Shown here one piece after another: positions 43,569 to 55,650 of a DNA stretch of 64,000 bases; position 1 is the stretch's first letter, and each line of letters opens with the position of its first letter. The notes under the pieces are model-generated. The model did not search any database. It was given only the letters and a program-made list of their open reading frames with translations, and was not told the origin of the DNA. Source of the stretch: Carnegiea gigantea (taxonomy: Eukaryota > Streptophyta > Magnoliopsida > Caryophyllales > Cactaceae); assembly GCA_029747015.1 (NCBI GenBank), contig JAKOGI010000057.1, forward strand, positions 634,501 to 698,500, written 5' to 3'. The translations under genes were made by a program, and so were the position numbers.

Positions 43569-44405
43569 GTGAGCAATGATGAGACTGTGCAAGATAAGCA
43601 TGATGATAATGTTGAGATTGTTAAGAAAGAGGTGCCTATTCCCCTTACTGATTTGCATAAAGGTGATGTTGTGAAGGATGTTAATATGGTTTCTAAAGAC
43701 TCTAAGCAAACTTTCACCAAACCTTATACTCCGCCTTTACCATTCCCTCAAAGAATGGCCAAGGCTAAACTTGATTTGTAGTTTGGAAAGTTTTTAAAGG
43801 TTTTGAAGAAACTACACTTTAATATCCCATTTACCGATGCCTTATCTTAAATGCCCTCTTATGCAAAATTTTTGAAAGAAATTTTGTCTACTAAAAGAAA
43901 GCAAGAAGAGCATGAGACTGTTGCCTTGACTGAAGAGTGTAGTGCCGCGAACCAAAACAAGCTTCCCTCTAAGGTTAAGGATCTCGGCAGCTTCTTAATT
44001 CCTTGTCTGCTAGGGAATGTGTCTACTAAATGTGCTCTGTATGATTTGGGGTCAAGTGTAGATTTGATGCCCCTTTCTTTGTATGAAAAGCAGGATTTTG
44101 GGGAAATGAGACCCACCACCATTTCCCTACAATTAGTGGATCGTTATGTGAAATACCCAATGGGTATTTTAAAGGATGTCCCAATTAAAATAGGAGATTT
44201 ATTTGTTCCAGTGGACTTTGTGATACTTGAGATGGAGGAGAATACATGCACCCCCATCATGCTTGGGAGACTTTTCTTGGCCACTGTTGGGTGTCGTATC
44301 GATATCAAAAATGGTAAGTTGTCTTTTGACGTGGCTAATGATTATGTGGAGTTCAACGTGTTTAAGGCTTCTAAATTTCTTCCATTTTCGGGGAATGCCA
44401 GATGA
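43569..44405 (+). pseudogene. Athila G1 linker and aspartic protease
   Basis: A linker with PLPFPQRMAKAKLD is followed, after a stop at 43781, by an open stretch from 43851 to 44405. It contains IPCLLGNVSTKCALYDLGSS, where DLGSS replaces the usual DLGAS of this retropepsin group, then LQLVDRYVKYPMGIL, VDFVILEMEEN and RIDIKNGKLSFD. Unit A carries the same region up to 17260. Here it runs into a deletion after 44390 relative to unit A. Confidence 0.8.
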
Positions 44406-44640
44406 TTGATACGATTGATAGTTCAATGTGGCTCCCCAGGTAGAATTGAAACCTCTTCCTTCTTCTTTGAGGTATGAGTTTCTTAGGCCTAATTCTACTT
44501 ATACTATATTGTTAATACGAATCTAAGTACGTTTCAAATTGACTCTTTACTTAGAATACTTAGGATGCATCATAAGGCCATAGGATATACTCTCGATGAT
44601 CTAAAAGGAATTTGTCCATTTGTGTGCATGCATCATATTT

Positions 44641-44857
44641 TGATAGTAAGTAGGTAAGCCTGGTCCACATAGTACCTAAGAAGAGGGAATGACGGTCATC
44701 AATTGAGCACCAAAGAAGGTTGAATCCTAATATGCAAGAGGTAGTTATGAAAGAAATTTTGAAACTACCTAAAGCTGGCATTATCTACCCTATCTCTGAT
44801 AGTAAGTAGGTAAGTTTGGTCCACATAGTACCTAAGAAGAGGGAATGACGGTCATCA
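44641..44857 (+). repeat. 61-bp internal duplication in G1 pol
   Basis: TGATAGTAAGTAGGTAAG... through GACGGTCATCA occurs at 44641-44701 and again at 44797-44857. It interrupts the start of the RT domain. It probably arose by template switching during reverse transcription or by local slippage. Confidence 0.8.
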
Positions 44858-45668
44858 TAAATGAGAACAATGAGCTAATTTATACTAGGACTGTCACGGG
44901 ATGGTGTATGTGTATGGATTATCAAAAATTGAATAAGACCACCCGAAAGGACCATTTTCCCCTTCCCTTTATAGACCGAATGCTTGAAACATTGGCCATA
45001 AATTCATATTTTTATTTCTTAGATGGGTATTCAAGTTTCTTTCAAATCCCTATTCATCCTAGTGACCAAGAAAAGACCACATTTTCTTGTTCTTATAGTA
45101 CATTTGCTTATAGGAGAATATCATTTGGGCTATGTAATGCCCCCACTACTTTCCAACGTTGTATGATGGCTATTTTGTCTGATTTTATTGAGAACATTAT
45201 GGAAGTCTTTATGGATGACTTTTTGGTGTATCGTATAACATTTTGACCATTGCTTGAATAATTTGGCCAAGGTCTTGCAAAGGTATGAAGATACAAATAT
45301 GGTCTTAAATTGGAAAAAGTGTCATTTTATGGTACGAGAGGAGGTTGTCTTAGGTCATATTATCTCTAATAAGGGCATTGAGGTTGACAAAGTAAAGATG
45401 GAGGTGATTGAAAAATTACCCCCACCAACTTCTGTAAAGAGTGTGAGGAGTTTCCTTGAACATGTTGATTTTTACTGACGATCATAAAAGATTTTTCAAA
45501 AATTGCAAAACCACTCATGCATCCGCTTGTCAAGGATGTGCCTTTTGATTTTAATGAAGAATGTTCGAGTGCTTTTCTCAGGTTAAAGAGGCATTAATTA
45601 CAGCTCCAATGATGCAAGCCCTGGATTGGGAGATCCCTTTTGAGGTGATGTGTGATGAGAACGATTAG
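44700..45668 (+). pseudogene. Athila G1 reverse transcriptase
   Basis: Palm and finger landmarks of Ty3/gypsy RT are clear: CMDYQKLNKTTRKDHFPLPF, MLETLAINSYFYFLDGYSSF, FGLCNAPTTFQRCM and the catalytic FMDDF (with both aspartates kept) at about 45211-45225. After a frameshift come LNWKKCHFMV, VLGHIIS and the thumb (45254-45478). It is cut at 45668 by insertion of G2 at the very start of RNase H and resumes at 53288. Confidence 0.85.
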
Positions 45669-46943
45669 TGACCAACACTGTCGCAAGCACTCAGGTGTTC
45701 ATAGTATAGATAAAAGATATTATTCCTCAGACACTAAAGTAATCTATCGAGCCTAGTCTTGTTAGAATATGCTAAGCAAAATTCAATTTCAAGTGGATTC
45801 GATTAACTACTGCAAATAAACTTGTCTAAATCAATAAGAGAAAAATGTCTAGAAATTTTCGCAGTTATGGAAGAGAATTGGATCAAAATGAATAAACATG
45901 TGCTATTCTTTGATTGGTTAATTCCGAGGAATTATAATCTTGTCAAGAAACTTGATCTATTCTTTCGAAATCAATCAAATGTGCCTAAACTAAGCAAACG
46001 TTGTTCTTTCAAACTAATTTGACTTAATTGAGGTTTAATACATTCGATTACTTACTAACCTCCCTAATATATAAATCTCTCTTTCGAGGCGAAGTTATGC
46101 TCTTTCTATTCAAGTAGTCCAACAACCAAATATCGTCTTTCGAATGTTCACTCGATTGTTTCAAGTGTACAAGCAAATTTTTAGCTAAAAATAAACTCGC
46201 AACATATAAAATACTTGATAGAACGGAATCAAACCAATCATGAAAATAAGTACAATTCTTTAAATCAAGACATGATCCAATAATGATTCCGCAAACTACT
46301 AAATTTCTAAACTAAGAAAACTACTCAGACATGATAAAATATAAACTAACCAAAAAAATGGGCTAAATCTTGAGTGGAAGGGACTCGACTGAGATGGCCT
46401 TCACCAAGGGCTTCGAAACCACCTCAGGATCAAAACTCTCACACCCAACACTCACTTAAAACCAAACAAAGAACAAAAATTGAGAGAAATTAAACTAAAC
46501 TAAACTAAACTTCTCTAATCCTACTTGCTTGCTTTGGATTGGCTTGAGATGCTCTTCCTTTGCTGCAGAACGTCCCTATTTATAGAAAACTTCGATTGAT
46601 CTCAGTCACACAGCCAACGAAAAATGAAGAGGCAACAGTTACAGGCATACCACGGTCCATGGGATTCGCTACGGTTTGACAGTGATCTGCGCTGGATCCG
46701 AATTTTTGCTCTTTCTTTGCTCTATGGTCATGGCATAACATAGATGACCGTGAGGGAGGTCAAAATACAGCCATTGAAGGGCAAATGCTGGGTAAAAAAA
46801 CTAAAAATTCTATAAAACACATAAAACAACTACATCCAAGCATGAATCGAGAATAGGATAGTAAATAAAATCATTAAGCACAAAATTCTCCTAAAAACGA
46901 GGCAAAATAGTCCTAAAAATATGTACATATTAAGCACTTATCA
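45669..46943 (-). repeat. Athila G2 3' LTR
   Basis: 1,275 bp. On the minus strand it is preceded by the purine-rich ATATGGGAGTT, the polypurine tract. Its ends match the G1 LTR consensus (TGATAAGTGCTTA). Confidence 0.85.
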
Positions 46944-49009
46944 AACTCCCATATGCTTAAACTATTGCTTATCCTCAAGCAATACAAGGATTAAAGACAT
47001 ACACAGCCTTCTCAGGATAGACATAGGTAACTTTCAAATAGCAAGGATGATCCAAAGGTAGCCCAAAAAAATGCAAAAATATAGTTAACAAACAGAATAG
47101 GGAATGAAATTTCAAAAACTTTTTATAGATCATGATGCAAAATTTGAATCAACCATCGTCCAAATTGTCAAATACAATCATTCTAGTATATGAAACGAGA
47201 AAGACTAGTAAGGCTGATAGAACCTTACTATAGTTATGTGGCACTCAGCACTCATGTGTTTGACAACGTATATATATGAAGGTTCTCTCAATTCTCATTC
47301 CTTGGACACAAATCTACCATAGGCTTGATAATATTCTCAAATTCGCCACCACTAAAATGCAAATACACTAAACAATCATGAGGGCTTTCATAGGGATGTA
47401 ACGAGGCTTAGGGTAAAGGTGAGAGGGCAACAAATATTTTTGAAAATGAGGAGCTAAAAGCCATAAACTAAGAGCTTAAACAATTCCAATGCATCACACT
47501 ACATCCTTCTCCAACCTTATCAACTCATCAACAAAATAAATTCCAAATGAAAAGAGATAGAGTCGAAAATCACTAATACCATTCATTCCCACCAAGGCTA
47601 ATCACTTTCTTCAAAAATTTTTTCTTTTTCTTTTTTTCCTTTGTTCAATTCTTTTTTTTTTTTCATGATTTCTTTTTCTTTTTTTTTGGGTGATTTCTCT
47701 TCATGTCTTTTTTTTGATTTCTTTTATTTTCAAAGGGGAGTAGCCAAGGGAATTTCATAACGAACTTTAAAATCGAACTCTTCTCTAAACTTTGGACAAC
47801 AAAACAAGGGATTAATTAAATGTTTGCATCCCTGCCACCAACAGCCAAAATTCACTAAAGAGAACAACAATCTACCTTGCTAACGCCCTATTAAACTTGA
47901 TGCAAAAGAATGTAACGCTCCTCTAGCCTTGGCTTAAGGGTAAGACAAGTATTTAGCCATGAACTAAAAGTAGGAGGTTCAGATCAAGAAAAATAGTTAT
48001 AGACTCAAAGGAGCTAACAAGGGATACAATACACAACCAGGGTGGCTATTTGGCCGTGGGTTCAAATAGATCAAAGAAAGAAAAAATAAAACCTCAATCA
48101 TATTGCCTAAGTGCCTATGCAAAATGTGATCTTGAATAAGAATTAAGACAGATTCTAGAGAAATGACATCAAGAAAGCGTCATACATGAAAGAAAATATG
48201 AGACTAATAATGATAAGCAGTCTCTAAAGGCTCAAAGTCTCACGCGAAATCTACCACAGTCAAAACTAGCTCACTAGCACGCATGCCAAAATTTCATGTA
48301 AAGACTCATGGGGAAAATCGATTTGCATCCAACATGTGGTCAAAATAGGAATTCAGTTCGAAAATTCATTCACAAACTTTTATGCACAATCTGGGCGAAT
48401 CAAAGGATCAAACTAACCAAAGAAAACTACCAAATCTATAAAGATCATCATTCGAGGATTTTTTTTTCATTTATTTGTTTTTTTTTCGTTTTTTGGTTTT
48501 GGTTTTTTTTTGTGCTCCTACAAACAATGCAAACTAAAATGCAAAAAAAACTAACAAAAGTAAGAAACTAAAATGCAACCTAAAAGAAAACTAAATGCAC
48601 TACTAAAGCTAAAACTAAAACAAAGACTACAAAAACTACCACTAAAAATATATACAAAGTAAAAACACACCAAACAAAAATAGGCAGCATACGCCAAATA
48701 TAACGACTAACTCTCCCATGCTTCAATCACACATTGGCCTCAATGTGGGCACATCATAATAAAAAGGGGAAGGGGAGTTGTAGAAATCAAAATCAGAGAA
48801 GAGGAGCTAGAGGACTATGGGGTGGTTGCCCACAGGAGATATGCCAATCTCGCCAGGTCTCTAGACATGCCCTATAGTCATGGAAATATTGGGTCTGGGA
48901 AGCAAGCAACCCACGAAACTCATCGTGGTGCTCTTGGACAAAGTCCCTAAGAGCGGCGCTCTCTGAAGTTACAAAGGCTTAGAGGAAAACTTATTCCTCT
49001 TAAATGGAT
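46944..49009 (-). other. Athila G2 3' untranslated tail
   Basis: A long noncoding tail with T- and A-rich runs (47610-47730 and 48458-48520). It corresponds to 56810-58750 in G1 and carries the same AT-rich phrases in opposite orientation. No ORF of note. Confidence 0.7.
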
Positions 49010-50101
49010 CTAAGGGTATACAAGTGGGGGCGGTTGAGAGGAAGAACTGGGTCCTACTTGACTAGAGTGAAGGACAGGTTGCTGGGGTTCAGGTCGAACA
49101 ACCTCGTCATCATCAGGCACCCAGTAAAGGTTACGTCGGTGAAGCAAAGTAGTACGATCGACATTGGGAAGCGGCAAAAGCCGGTCTCCAGGGTAAATCC
49201 AACACAAACGGCCAACCTCAACTTTACAAAAATTCATAATCTCAAAAGTAGCTTGATCAAGCCGCCCAAATCTAGAAACTCTATCCTCAGGATTGGGCTT
49301 GCCACCTAAGAATCTAGCAATAGTAGTTATTATTCCACCAATGACTATCCTACCTTTAATGCTAACAGCAGCACTATGCAATTGCCTAGCTAAGAATGAA
49401 CCTGGATCAAGTTGGACACCATCAAGCATACCGGACAGAAAGTACAACTTAGAAAGTCTTAGGACATTCAGACTATCGTCCCGAACAGACAGAAAACAAG
49501 CAAGGATACGCTGAGCTACTCTAATACAGGGGCTCCTAATATGCGTACATTTTGATAAACTGGTATTGTACCTAACACTCCCCGAAAATTCACTCCAAAA
49601 TGCATTCGGGTTGAATTCGCAGGGTGACTTGGCGGTGCGATAAGTCCATGCTAGGAGAAAATCCAAAAATACTGTTGGAGATACCTAAGTTCAGTTCATA
49701 TAATTGACCCTATAAATAAAACGATATATATCAAGCTTGAGATTGAGGTCCTCTAATGACCTTGACATGGAGTGTACTTAAAAATTCTAAGGTCACGTCG
49801 CTATATGTATGCTCTTTGAGTTTTAAAAAGTGGCTCATACCACCTCTAGTAAACAACCAATGAATATCATCCAACATTCCTGATCGGGCTAACAAATCCT
49901 CATCATAGTATCTAGTTGCTACTACTATACGTTCATTCAAACAATTATACCTAGCAACATGATCAGGATAAGTCAAACCAAGAGAATATTACCTCTAGCA
50001 CACGCATTGGTTGACGTTCTGGAAGTCCTTTGAGATCAGGGTGGTGCTTGACTTGATGAACTAACCTCCTTGGTGCTCCTTTGCCTTTTGGTTGGTGCCA
50101 T
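49010..50101 (-). pseudogene. Athila third ORF (ATHILA ORF-1 family) of G2
   Basis: The start is at ATG 50099-50101 (minus). The N-terminal third has stops, with open parts at 49731-49976 (RYYDEDLLARSGMLDDIHWL). The main part, 49010-49666, is 218 codons open: MLDGVQLDPGSFLARQLHSA, KGRIVIGGIITTIARFLGG, VEVGRLCWIYPGDRLLPLPN and a Pro/Ser-rich tail. This protein type is specific to Athila-like elements and sits where an envelope gene would be. Its role is not known, and I see no transmembrane segment in the open part. Confidence 0.75.
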
Positions 50102-50519
50102 GGTTACAAAACCTAACCAAAAACAAAACTAAAACCAAAAAAAAGAATTAAAACCTAGAAAATTGAAGAAAATAAGTAAAAATGTGAAGAATTTGAGAGA
50201 GAAAAGGATGGGTATGGTGGATGAATGAGGGTGAGATGAATTTAGAAGAAGAAGAAGAAGAAAAGAGATAAGATTTTGTGAATGAAATGGAGAGATTAAG
50301 AGAAAGGGAGGAACTGGTGTGAAAATGAAGAAAAATGGGGAAGATTTGAGGGAGATTAAAGGTGTTGGTTATGGAGCTTTTAGAGAGAGAGATGGGAGGA
50401 AGAGAGAGAAAGTGTCGAGTGAAGAAGACAAAGTGAGGGGAAAGGGAAACGGCATCGCGGTCAAAAACAAGACGGTGGCCCGTAGTAGCCCACCACGGAT
50501 GGTCTGTGGTGTCTGCTGC

Positions 50520-51817
50520 TACTTAATTTTTTCAATTTTTTCAATTTGGGCCTCTAACATTCTATTATGAATTGTAAGCACATTAACCTTTAAGGCTAAT
50601 TGCTTAATGTACTCATCTTATTTCTATTGTGCCATAAGCATGTTTTCCATCATTTGCTCTAAATTTTACTTTTAGGGCATCTGAGAAGGGAATTGGAATC
50701 TTTGAAAATCAGGGGGTACTCTAACATTCATAGGGGGCACATTCACAGTATTTGGATTCGACCTATAAGAGAGATTCGGGTGATTCTTCCAACTTGGATT
50801 ATAGGTATAAGAGTTAGGTTCATTAGTCGGTCTCGGCTTAAAATTTTGAACATAATTAACTTCATTAGGATCCGGGAAAAAAGGTCTCCCAACTTGACAG
50901 TCAAAGATATATGCTCAATTGAACCACAAATCTTACAAGGGGAAGGGGCACTAGAATTTACAGCATTAACATTCAGTTGGCCTAGTCTTTTAGTCATAGC
51001 ATCTACTTTAGCAGAAAGTAAAGTAAAAGCATCAACTTCAAGCTTATCTCCAACTCGCCTGGGTTGGGCTCATTCAGTCGACTATTGAAAGTTATTAAGC
51101 GGCATCTCCTCAATAAGGTTATAGGCTTCATCCTCGGTCTTGCTCATTAAAGTTTCTCTTACCGCCGCATCAATAGTGGACCTCATAACTTGGGTCACAC
51201 CATTGTAAAAGGCCTCGATAATCATCCAGCGCTAAAGACCATGAAGGGGGCACAAACGTAATAAATCTTTAAAACGCTCACGGGCTTCATAGACCATCTC
51301 ATCCTCTTTTTACAGAAAGTTCTTGATTTCTCAGGCTCCCTGTCTTACTTGAAGGGAAGAATTTAGCCAAGAAAGCTCTTGTCAACTCGTCCCAAGTAGT
51401 TATGCAACCAAACGGCAAAGAGTGCAACCAAGCCCTTGCTTTATCCCTCAATGAGAAAGGGAATAAGCGCAGGAGAATCGCATCACTGGAGACTCCGTTT
51501 AACTTTAGCGTATCGCACACCTCTAAGAAAACCAAGAGGTGTGGATTCGGATCTTCCAAAGGAGTTCCGCCGAACTAAGACTGCTGCACCATGGAAATAA
51601 GTGCTGGCTTGAGTTTGAAGTTGTTGGCACCTACAGCAGGCGGAGCTATGCTTGAGGCGATCCCTTGGACTCTGGGAGTAACGGAATCATGCAGGGTCCT
51701 TCTTTCTTCACCCGCCATGTTTGGATTCCTTCTTGCCTCGCGCCTTTGTTCTTCGATCCTTTGCTTTTCCCCCTTTAATCGAAAAGTCCTCTCAATCTCT
51801 AGATCAGGCTCGTACAA
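50520..51817 (-). pseudogene. Athila G2 gag
   Basis: Capsid gene of G2, better kept than in G1. It opens with xYEPDLEIERTFRLKGEKQR; the ATG has become TTG. After a stop it continues LEDPNPHLLVFLEVCDTLKL, LFPFSLRDKARAWLHSLP and TRAFLAKFFPSSKTGSLRNQ (51299-51559), the standard Ty3/gypsy gag core. The zinc-knuckle area CKICGSIEHIS is at about 50930-50970. The reading passes to about 50520, where gag sequence is joined directly to sequence upstream of the third ORF, marking the pol deletion. Confidence 0.75.
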
Positions 51818-51983
51818 AATTAGACTTCACCTAAACTACGAAAAATTCTTGCAAGCACTTTCACCAACACTACCAGCGCAATTAAACAGGAAAAAGATAA
51901 AATAACAAGAAAATAGAACAGAACAAAATAATAAAAATGCTTAGTCACGTTCGTAAGACAATACTCAATAGTTAGCAATTTAG

Positions 51984-52001
51984 TCCCTGGCAACGGCGCC
52001 A
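51984..52001 (-). other. Athila G2 primer binding site (tRNA-Asp)
   Basis: On the minus strand, TGGCGCCGTTGCCAGGGA lies just inside the 5' LTR, one base from the tRNA-Asp primer sequence typical for Athila. Confidence 0.85.
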
Positions 52002-52007
52002 AAGACT

Positions 52008-53287
52008 TGACCAACACTGTCGTAAGCGCACGAGTGTTCGTAGTATAGATAAAAGATGTCATTTCTCAGAGACTAAAGTAATCTATCGAGCCTAGTCTTG
52101 TTAGTATATGCTAAGCAAAACTCAATTTCAAGTGAATTTGATTAACTACTGCAAATAAACCTGTCTAAATCAATAAGAGAAAAATGTCTAGAAATTTTTG
52201 CAGTTATGCAAGAGAATTGGATCGAAATGAATAAACATGTGCTATTCTCTGATTGGTTCATTTCGAGGAATTGTAATCTTGTCAAGAAACTTGATCTATT
52301 CTTTCAAAATCAATCAAATTTGCCTAAACTAAGCAAATGTCGTTCCTTCAAACTAATTTGACTTAATCCAAGTTTAATATATTCGATTACTTACTAGCCC
52401 TTCTAACATATAAATCTCTCTTTCGAGATGAAGTTATGCTATGTCTATTCAAGCAGTCCAACAATAAAATGTCGTCTTTCAAATGTTCACTCATTTGTTT
52501 TAAGTGTGCAAGTAAATTTTTGGCCAAAAATCAACTCCCAACATATCAAACACTTGATAGAATGGAATCAAACCAATCGTAAAAATAAGCACAATTCTTT
52601 AAATCAAGACATGATCCAATAACAATTCCACAAACTACTAAATTCCTAGACTAAGAAAACTACTCAGACATGATAAAAGATAAACTAACCAAAAAGATCG
52701 ACGAAATCTTGAGCGGAAGGGACTCGACTGAGATGGCCTTCACCGAAGGCTTCGGAACTGCCTCAAGATCAAAACTCTCATGCTCAAAACTCACTCAAAA
52801 CTAAACAAAGAACAAAAATTGAGAGAAACTAAACTAAACTAAATTAAACTAAACTTCTCTAATCCTACTTGCTTGCTTTGGATTGCCTTGAGATGCTCTT
52901 CCTTCGCTACGGAACATTCCTATTTATAGAAAACTTCGATTAATCTCAGCCACACAGCCGAAGGAAAACGAAGAGGCAACAGTTACAGGCATACCACGGT
53001 CCGTAGGGTTCACCACACTCTAACCGTGGTCCGCGCTGGATTTGGATTTTTGCTCTTTCTTTGCTCTACGGTTGTGGCATAACATGGATAACCGTGGGGG
53101 AGGTCAAAATACAGCCGTTGAAGGGCAAATGTTGGGTAAAAAGACTAAAAATCCTGCAAAACCCATAAAACAACTGCACCCAAGCATAAATCGAGAACAT
53201 GAGAGTAAATAACATCATTAAGTGCAAAATTCTCCTCAAAATGAGGCAAAATAGCACTAAAAAGATGTACATATTAAGCACTTATCA
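52008..53287 (-). repeat. Athila G2 5' LTR
   Basis: 1,280 bp, matching 45669-46943 at roughly 90% by eye. The two LTRs were identical at insertion, so the element is old but younger than G1, whose LTRs differ more. Confidence 0.85.
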
Positions 53288-53720
53288 ATTATACAGTGGG
53301 AGCAGTTCTAGGCCAAAGGAAGGACAACAAACCATATGCTATTTACTATGCGAGCCAGACTCCGGATGTGGCTCAAATTAATTATGCCATGACAGACAAG
53401 GAGTTCCTAGCAGTAGTATTTGCTCTAGAAAAATTCTGGTCTTACTTGATAAACTCTACCGTCATTGTTTTCACTGATCATGCCACTCTGAAGCACCTAA
53501 TAAAAAAGCCCAACGCAAAAGCCTTCCTCATCTGATGGATGTTTCTCCTCAAAGAATTCGATTTACAGATCAAAGACAAGTCTGTAATGGAGAATGTGGT
53601 AGCGGATCATTTATCTTGCCTGGGCCCTGAGGTCACTCCCAGTGAAGAGCTCCCAGTTGATGATTTTTTCTCAGATGATTAGCTACTTGCCATTTCTCAC
53701 CAAGCCACCCCATGTTACAC
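53288..53720 (+). pseudogene. Athila G1 RNase H (continued after G2)
   Basis: It resumes the RT/RNase H polyprotein interrupted at 45668. It has AVLGQRKDNKPYAIYYAS, NYAMTDKEFLAVVFALEKF and VIVFTDHATLKHL, the usual Ty3/gypsy RNase H blocks, then DHLSCLGPE. One stop replaces the usual WMFLLKEF tryptophan position near 53533. Confidence 0.85.
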
Positions 53721-53724
53721 TGAT

Positions 53725-54884
53725 TTGGTGAATTTCAAGGTGTTTGGGGTGCTGCCACCTGCGTTATCTTATCAACAAAGGAAGAAATTCCTTTCTGATA
53801 CCAAATATTATGTGCGGGAGGAACTTTTGCTCTACAAACTGTGTGGAGATGGGATATATAGAAGATGTTTTCCAAATGATGAAGTTTATAGTGTCCTACA
53901 CCATTGCTATGCCTTGACTTATAGTGGACACTTTGGCTTGGACAAGACTATTGCAAAGATACTCCAAGCGGGTTTCTATTGACCCACTCCCTTCAAAGAT
54001 GCAAGGAAATTTGTCATGACTTGTGATAGATGTCAAAGAAAGGGAAACATCTCCAAGCAACAGGAGATGCCTCAAAGTGGCATTCTTGAGGTGGAGTTGT
54101 TCGACATATGGCGGATTGACTTCATGGGACCCTTTCCTCCTTTCCATAACAATCTCTACATCCTCGTCGCAGTTGACTGTGTTTTTAAGTGGGTAGAAGC
54201 AATTGCCACCCCTGCTAATGATTCCAAGGTTGTCATAAAGTTCCTCTGGAAAAATATTTTTACGAGATTTGGCACACCAAGAGCTCTTTTAAGTGACAAT
54301 GGGACTCACTTTTGTAACAAAGCACTCGAGTCACTTTCGAAGTATGGGATCTCTCATAAAGTCGCTACACTCTATCATCCCCAGATGAGTAGCCAGGTTG
54401 AGTTATCTAACCAACAATTGAAGAGTATTTTGGAAAATACGGTGGATAGGACCCGAAAAGATTGGTCAATGAAACTTGACAATGCTTTTCGGCCTATCGA
54501 ACCGCTTACAAGACTTCTTTAGACACTGCCCTATTCCGCTTAGTATTTGGAAAGTCTTGTTATTTGCTAGTCGAGTTAAGACACAAAGCTTATTGGGCAA
54601 TTAAGATTCTCAATTTTGATCTTAAGGTGGCCGGTGAGAAGCGGGCTTTGCAATTATGTGAACTTGATGAGCTTAGATTAGTCGCTTACGAGAGCTTCCG
54701 TATTTACAAGGAAAGGACCAAGAAGTGGCATGATAAGCACATTTTGAAGAAAAGATTTGGGGCAGGTGACATGGTCCTTTTGTTGAATTCTAAGCTAAAA
54801 TTATTTTTGGATAACTTAAAATCTTGGTGGTCGGGACCTTTTCAAGTCGTTAAGGTTCATCGTTATGACACAGTGGATGTATGA
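53725..54884 (+). pseudogene. Athila G1 integrase
   Basis: The zinc-binding part has HHCYALTYSGHFG and, after a stop at 53980, CDRCQRKGN (HHCC pattern). The catalytic core has DFMGPFPPF (first Asp), LSDNGTHF (second Asp) and the final Glu in SSQVELSN, so the DDE triad is present in 54016-54522. After a frameshift, 54564-54884 holds the C-terminal part with YKERTKKWHDKHI, VLLLNSKLKLF and WWSGPFQVVKV. It inserts the element's cDNA into chromosomes; here it is broken in at least two places. Confidence 0.85.
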
Positions 54885-55650
54885 AGTGAATCCACTGATA
54901 CATTCAAAGTAGATGGCAGTAGCTCAAGCTTTATCTTTTGGGCGACCCTATTTACAAAGTCGTCGTCCATACTCTTATCGATCCCGACCGCACATAGAAG
55001 CATGGTCAAGTTCTTGACCTTAAAAGAGCGCTTCTTGGAAGGCAACGCAAGCTCCTTTTATAGCGTTGATTCTCTTTTTAGGTAGTTTTTCTTAACCCAA
55101 AAAAAAAGAGTGAAAACAAATTAAAAAAGGAGTGAAATCAGGGGGAAAAAAGAGAAAAACAGAGAAGAAAACACAAGAAAAAAAACATAAGGCAAAATGA
55201 TGGGCACCACGGGTCGTATCACTCAAATATGGCCTGTGGCATGCCCAGTCAGCAAAACAAAAAAAAACTGGCCGCAGTTAAAGGTTTTGACCATGCTAAC
55301 TGTTTCCTTTCTCCCACTTTCATCTTCAACCTCGACCCACTCTCTCTCTACCTCCCTCTTTCTCTCTCTAAACTCACCATTGTTAAACCTTCATTCTCCA
55401 CCTAATTTCTTCCCATTTTCACTTCATTTTTACTCAAAATCTTCCCTTTTCTCTTGATGTTTCACTTTCTCCAACAAATTTCACCTCTTTCCATCATTTT
55501 TCTCCAACCTCATCTTACCTTCGCCCATCCTCCATAACCGTCTTCTTCTCTTTCTAATCCTTCCTCTTTTTCACTCAAATTTTTCATTTTTTCTTTCTTA
55601 CATCTTTTTTTTTAAGGTTTTTCTTTCAATTTTTCTTACATTTTACACCA
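54885..55650 (+). other. Athila G1 spacer between pol and third ORF
   Basis: Noncoding, with A-rich (55100-55190) and CT-rich (55310-55600) tracts. It corresponds to the point where G2 joins gag to its third ORF. Confidence 0.7.

Larger units (their letters stand above)
17261..44400. repeat. Tandem segmental duplication, unit B (expanded)
   Basis: The second copy of the duplicated block is enlarged to about 27 kb by the exon-2 copia (18889-22236), a MITE (25256-25852) and the 9-kb block (26071-35089). The aligned part ends at about 44390 in the G1 protease region, where unit A was cut and where unit B also has a local deletion. Beyond it, G1 and C1 continue as single copies. Confidence 0.8.
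45669..53287 (-). mobile_element. Athila G2, pol-less, nested in G1 (minus strand)
   Basis: LTRs are 45669-46943 and 52008-53287, starting TGACCAACACTGTCG and ending GCACTTATCA (plus strand). The interior, read on the minus strand, has gag, then directly the Athila third ORF, then a 2-kb untranslated tail; protease, RT, RNase H and integrase are absent. ATTAG / ATTAT flank it as a target repeat with one change. Host RNase H reads continuously across the insertion. Confidence 0.9.

Noticed and set aside
47610..47730. T-rich run as a possible terminator or poly(A) tail of a retroposon
   Set aside because: It lies in the untranslated tail of G2, has no target duplication and has a counterpart in G1.
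54863..55045. Minus-strand 60-codon frame after the G1 integrase
   Set aside because: It is the reverse-strand shadow of the degraded integrase C-terminus.
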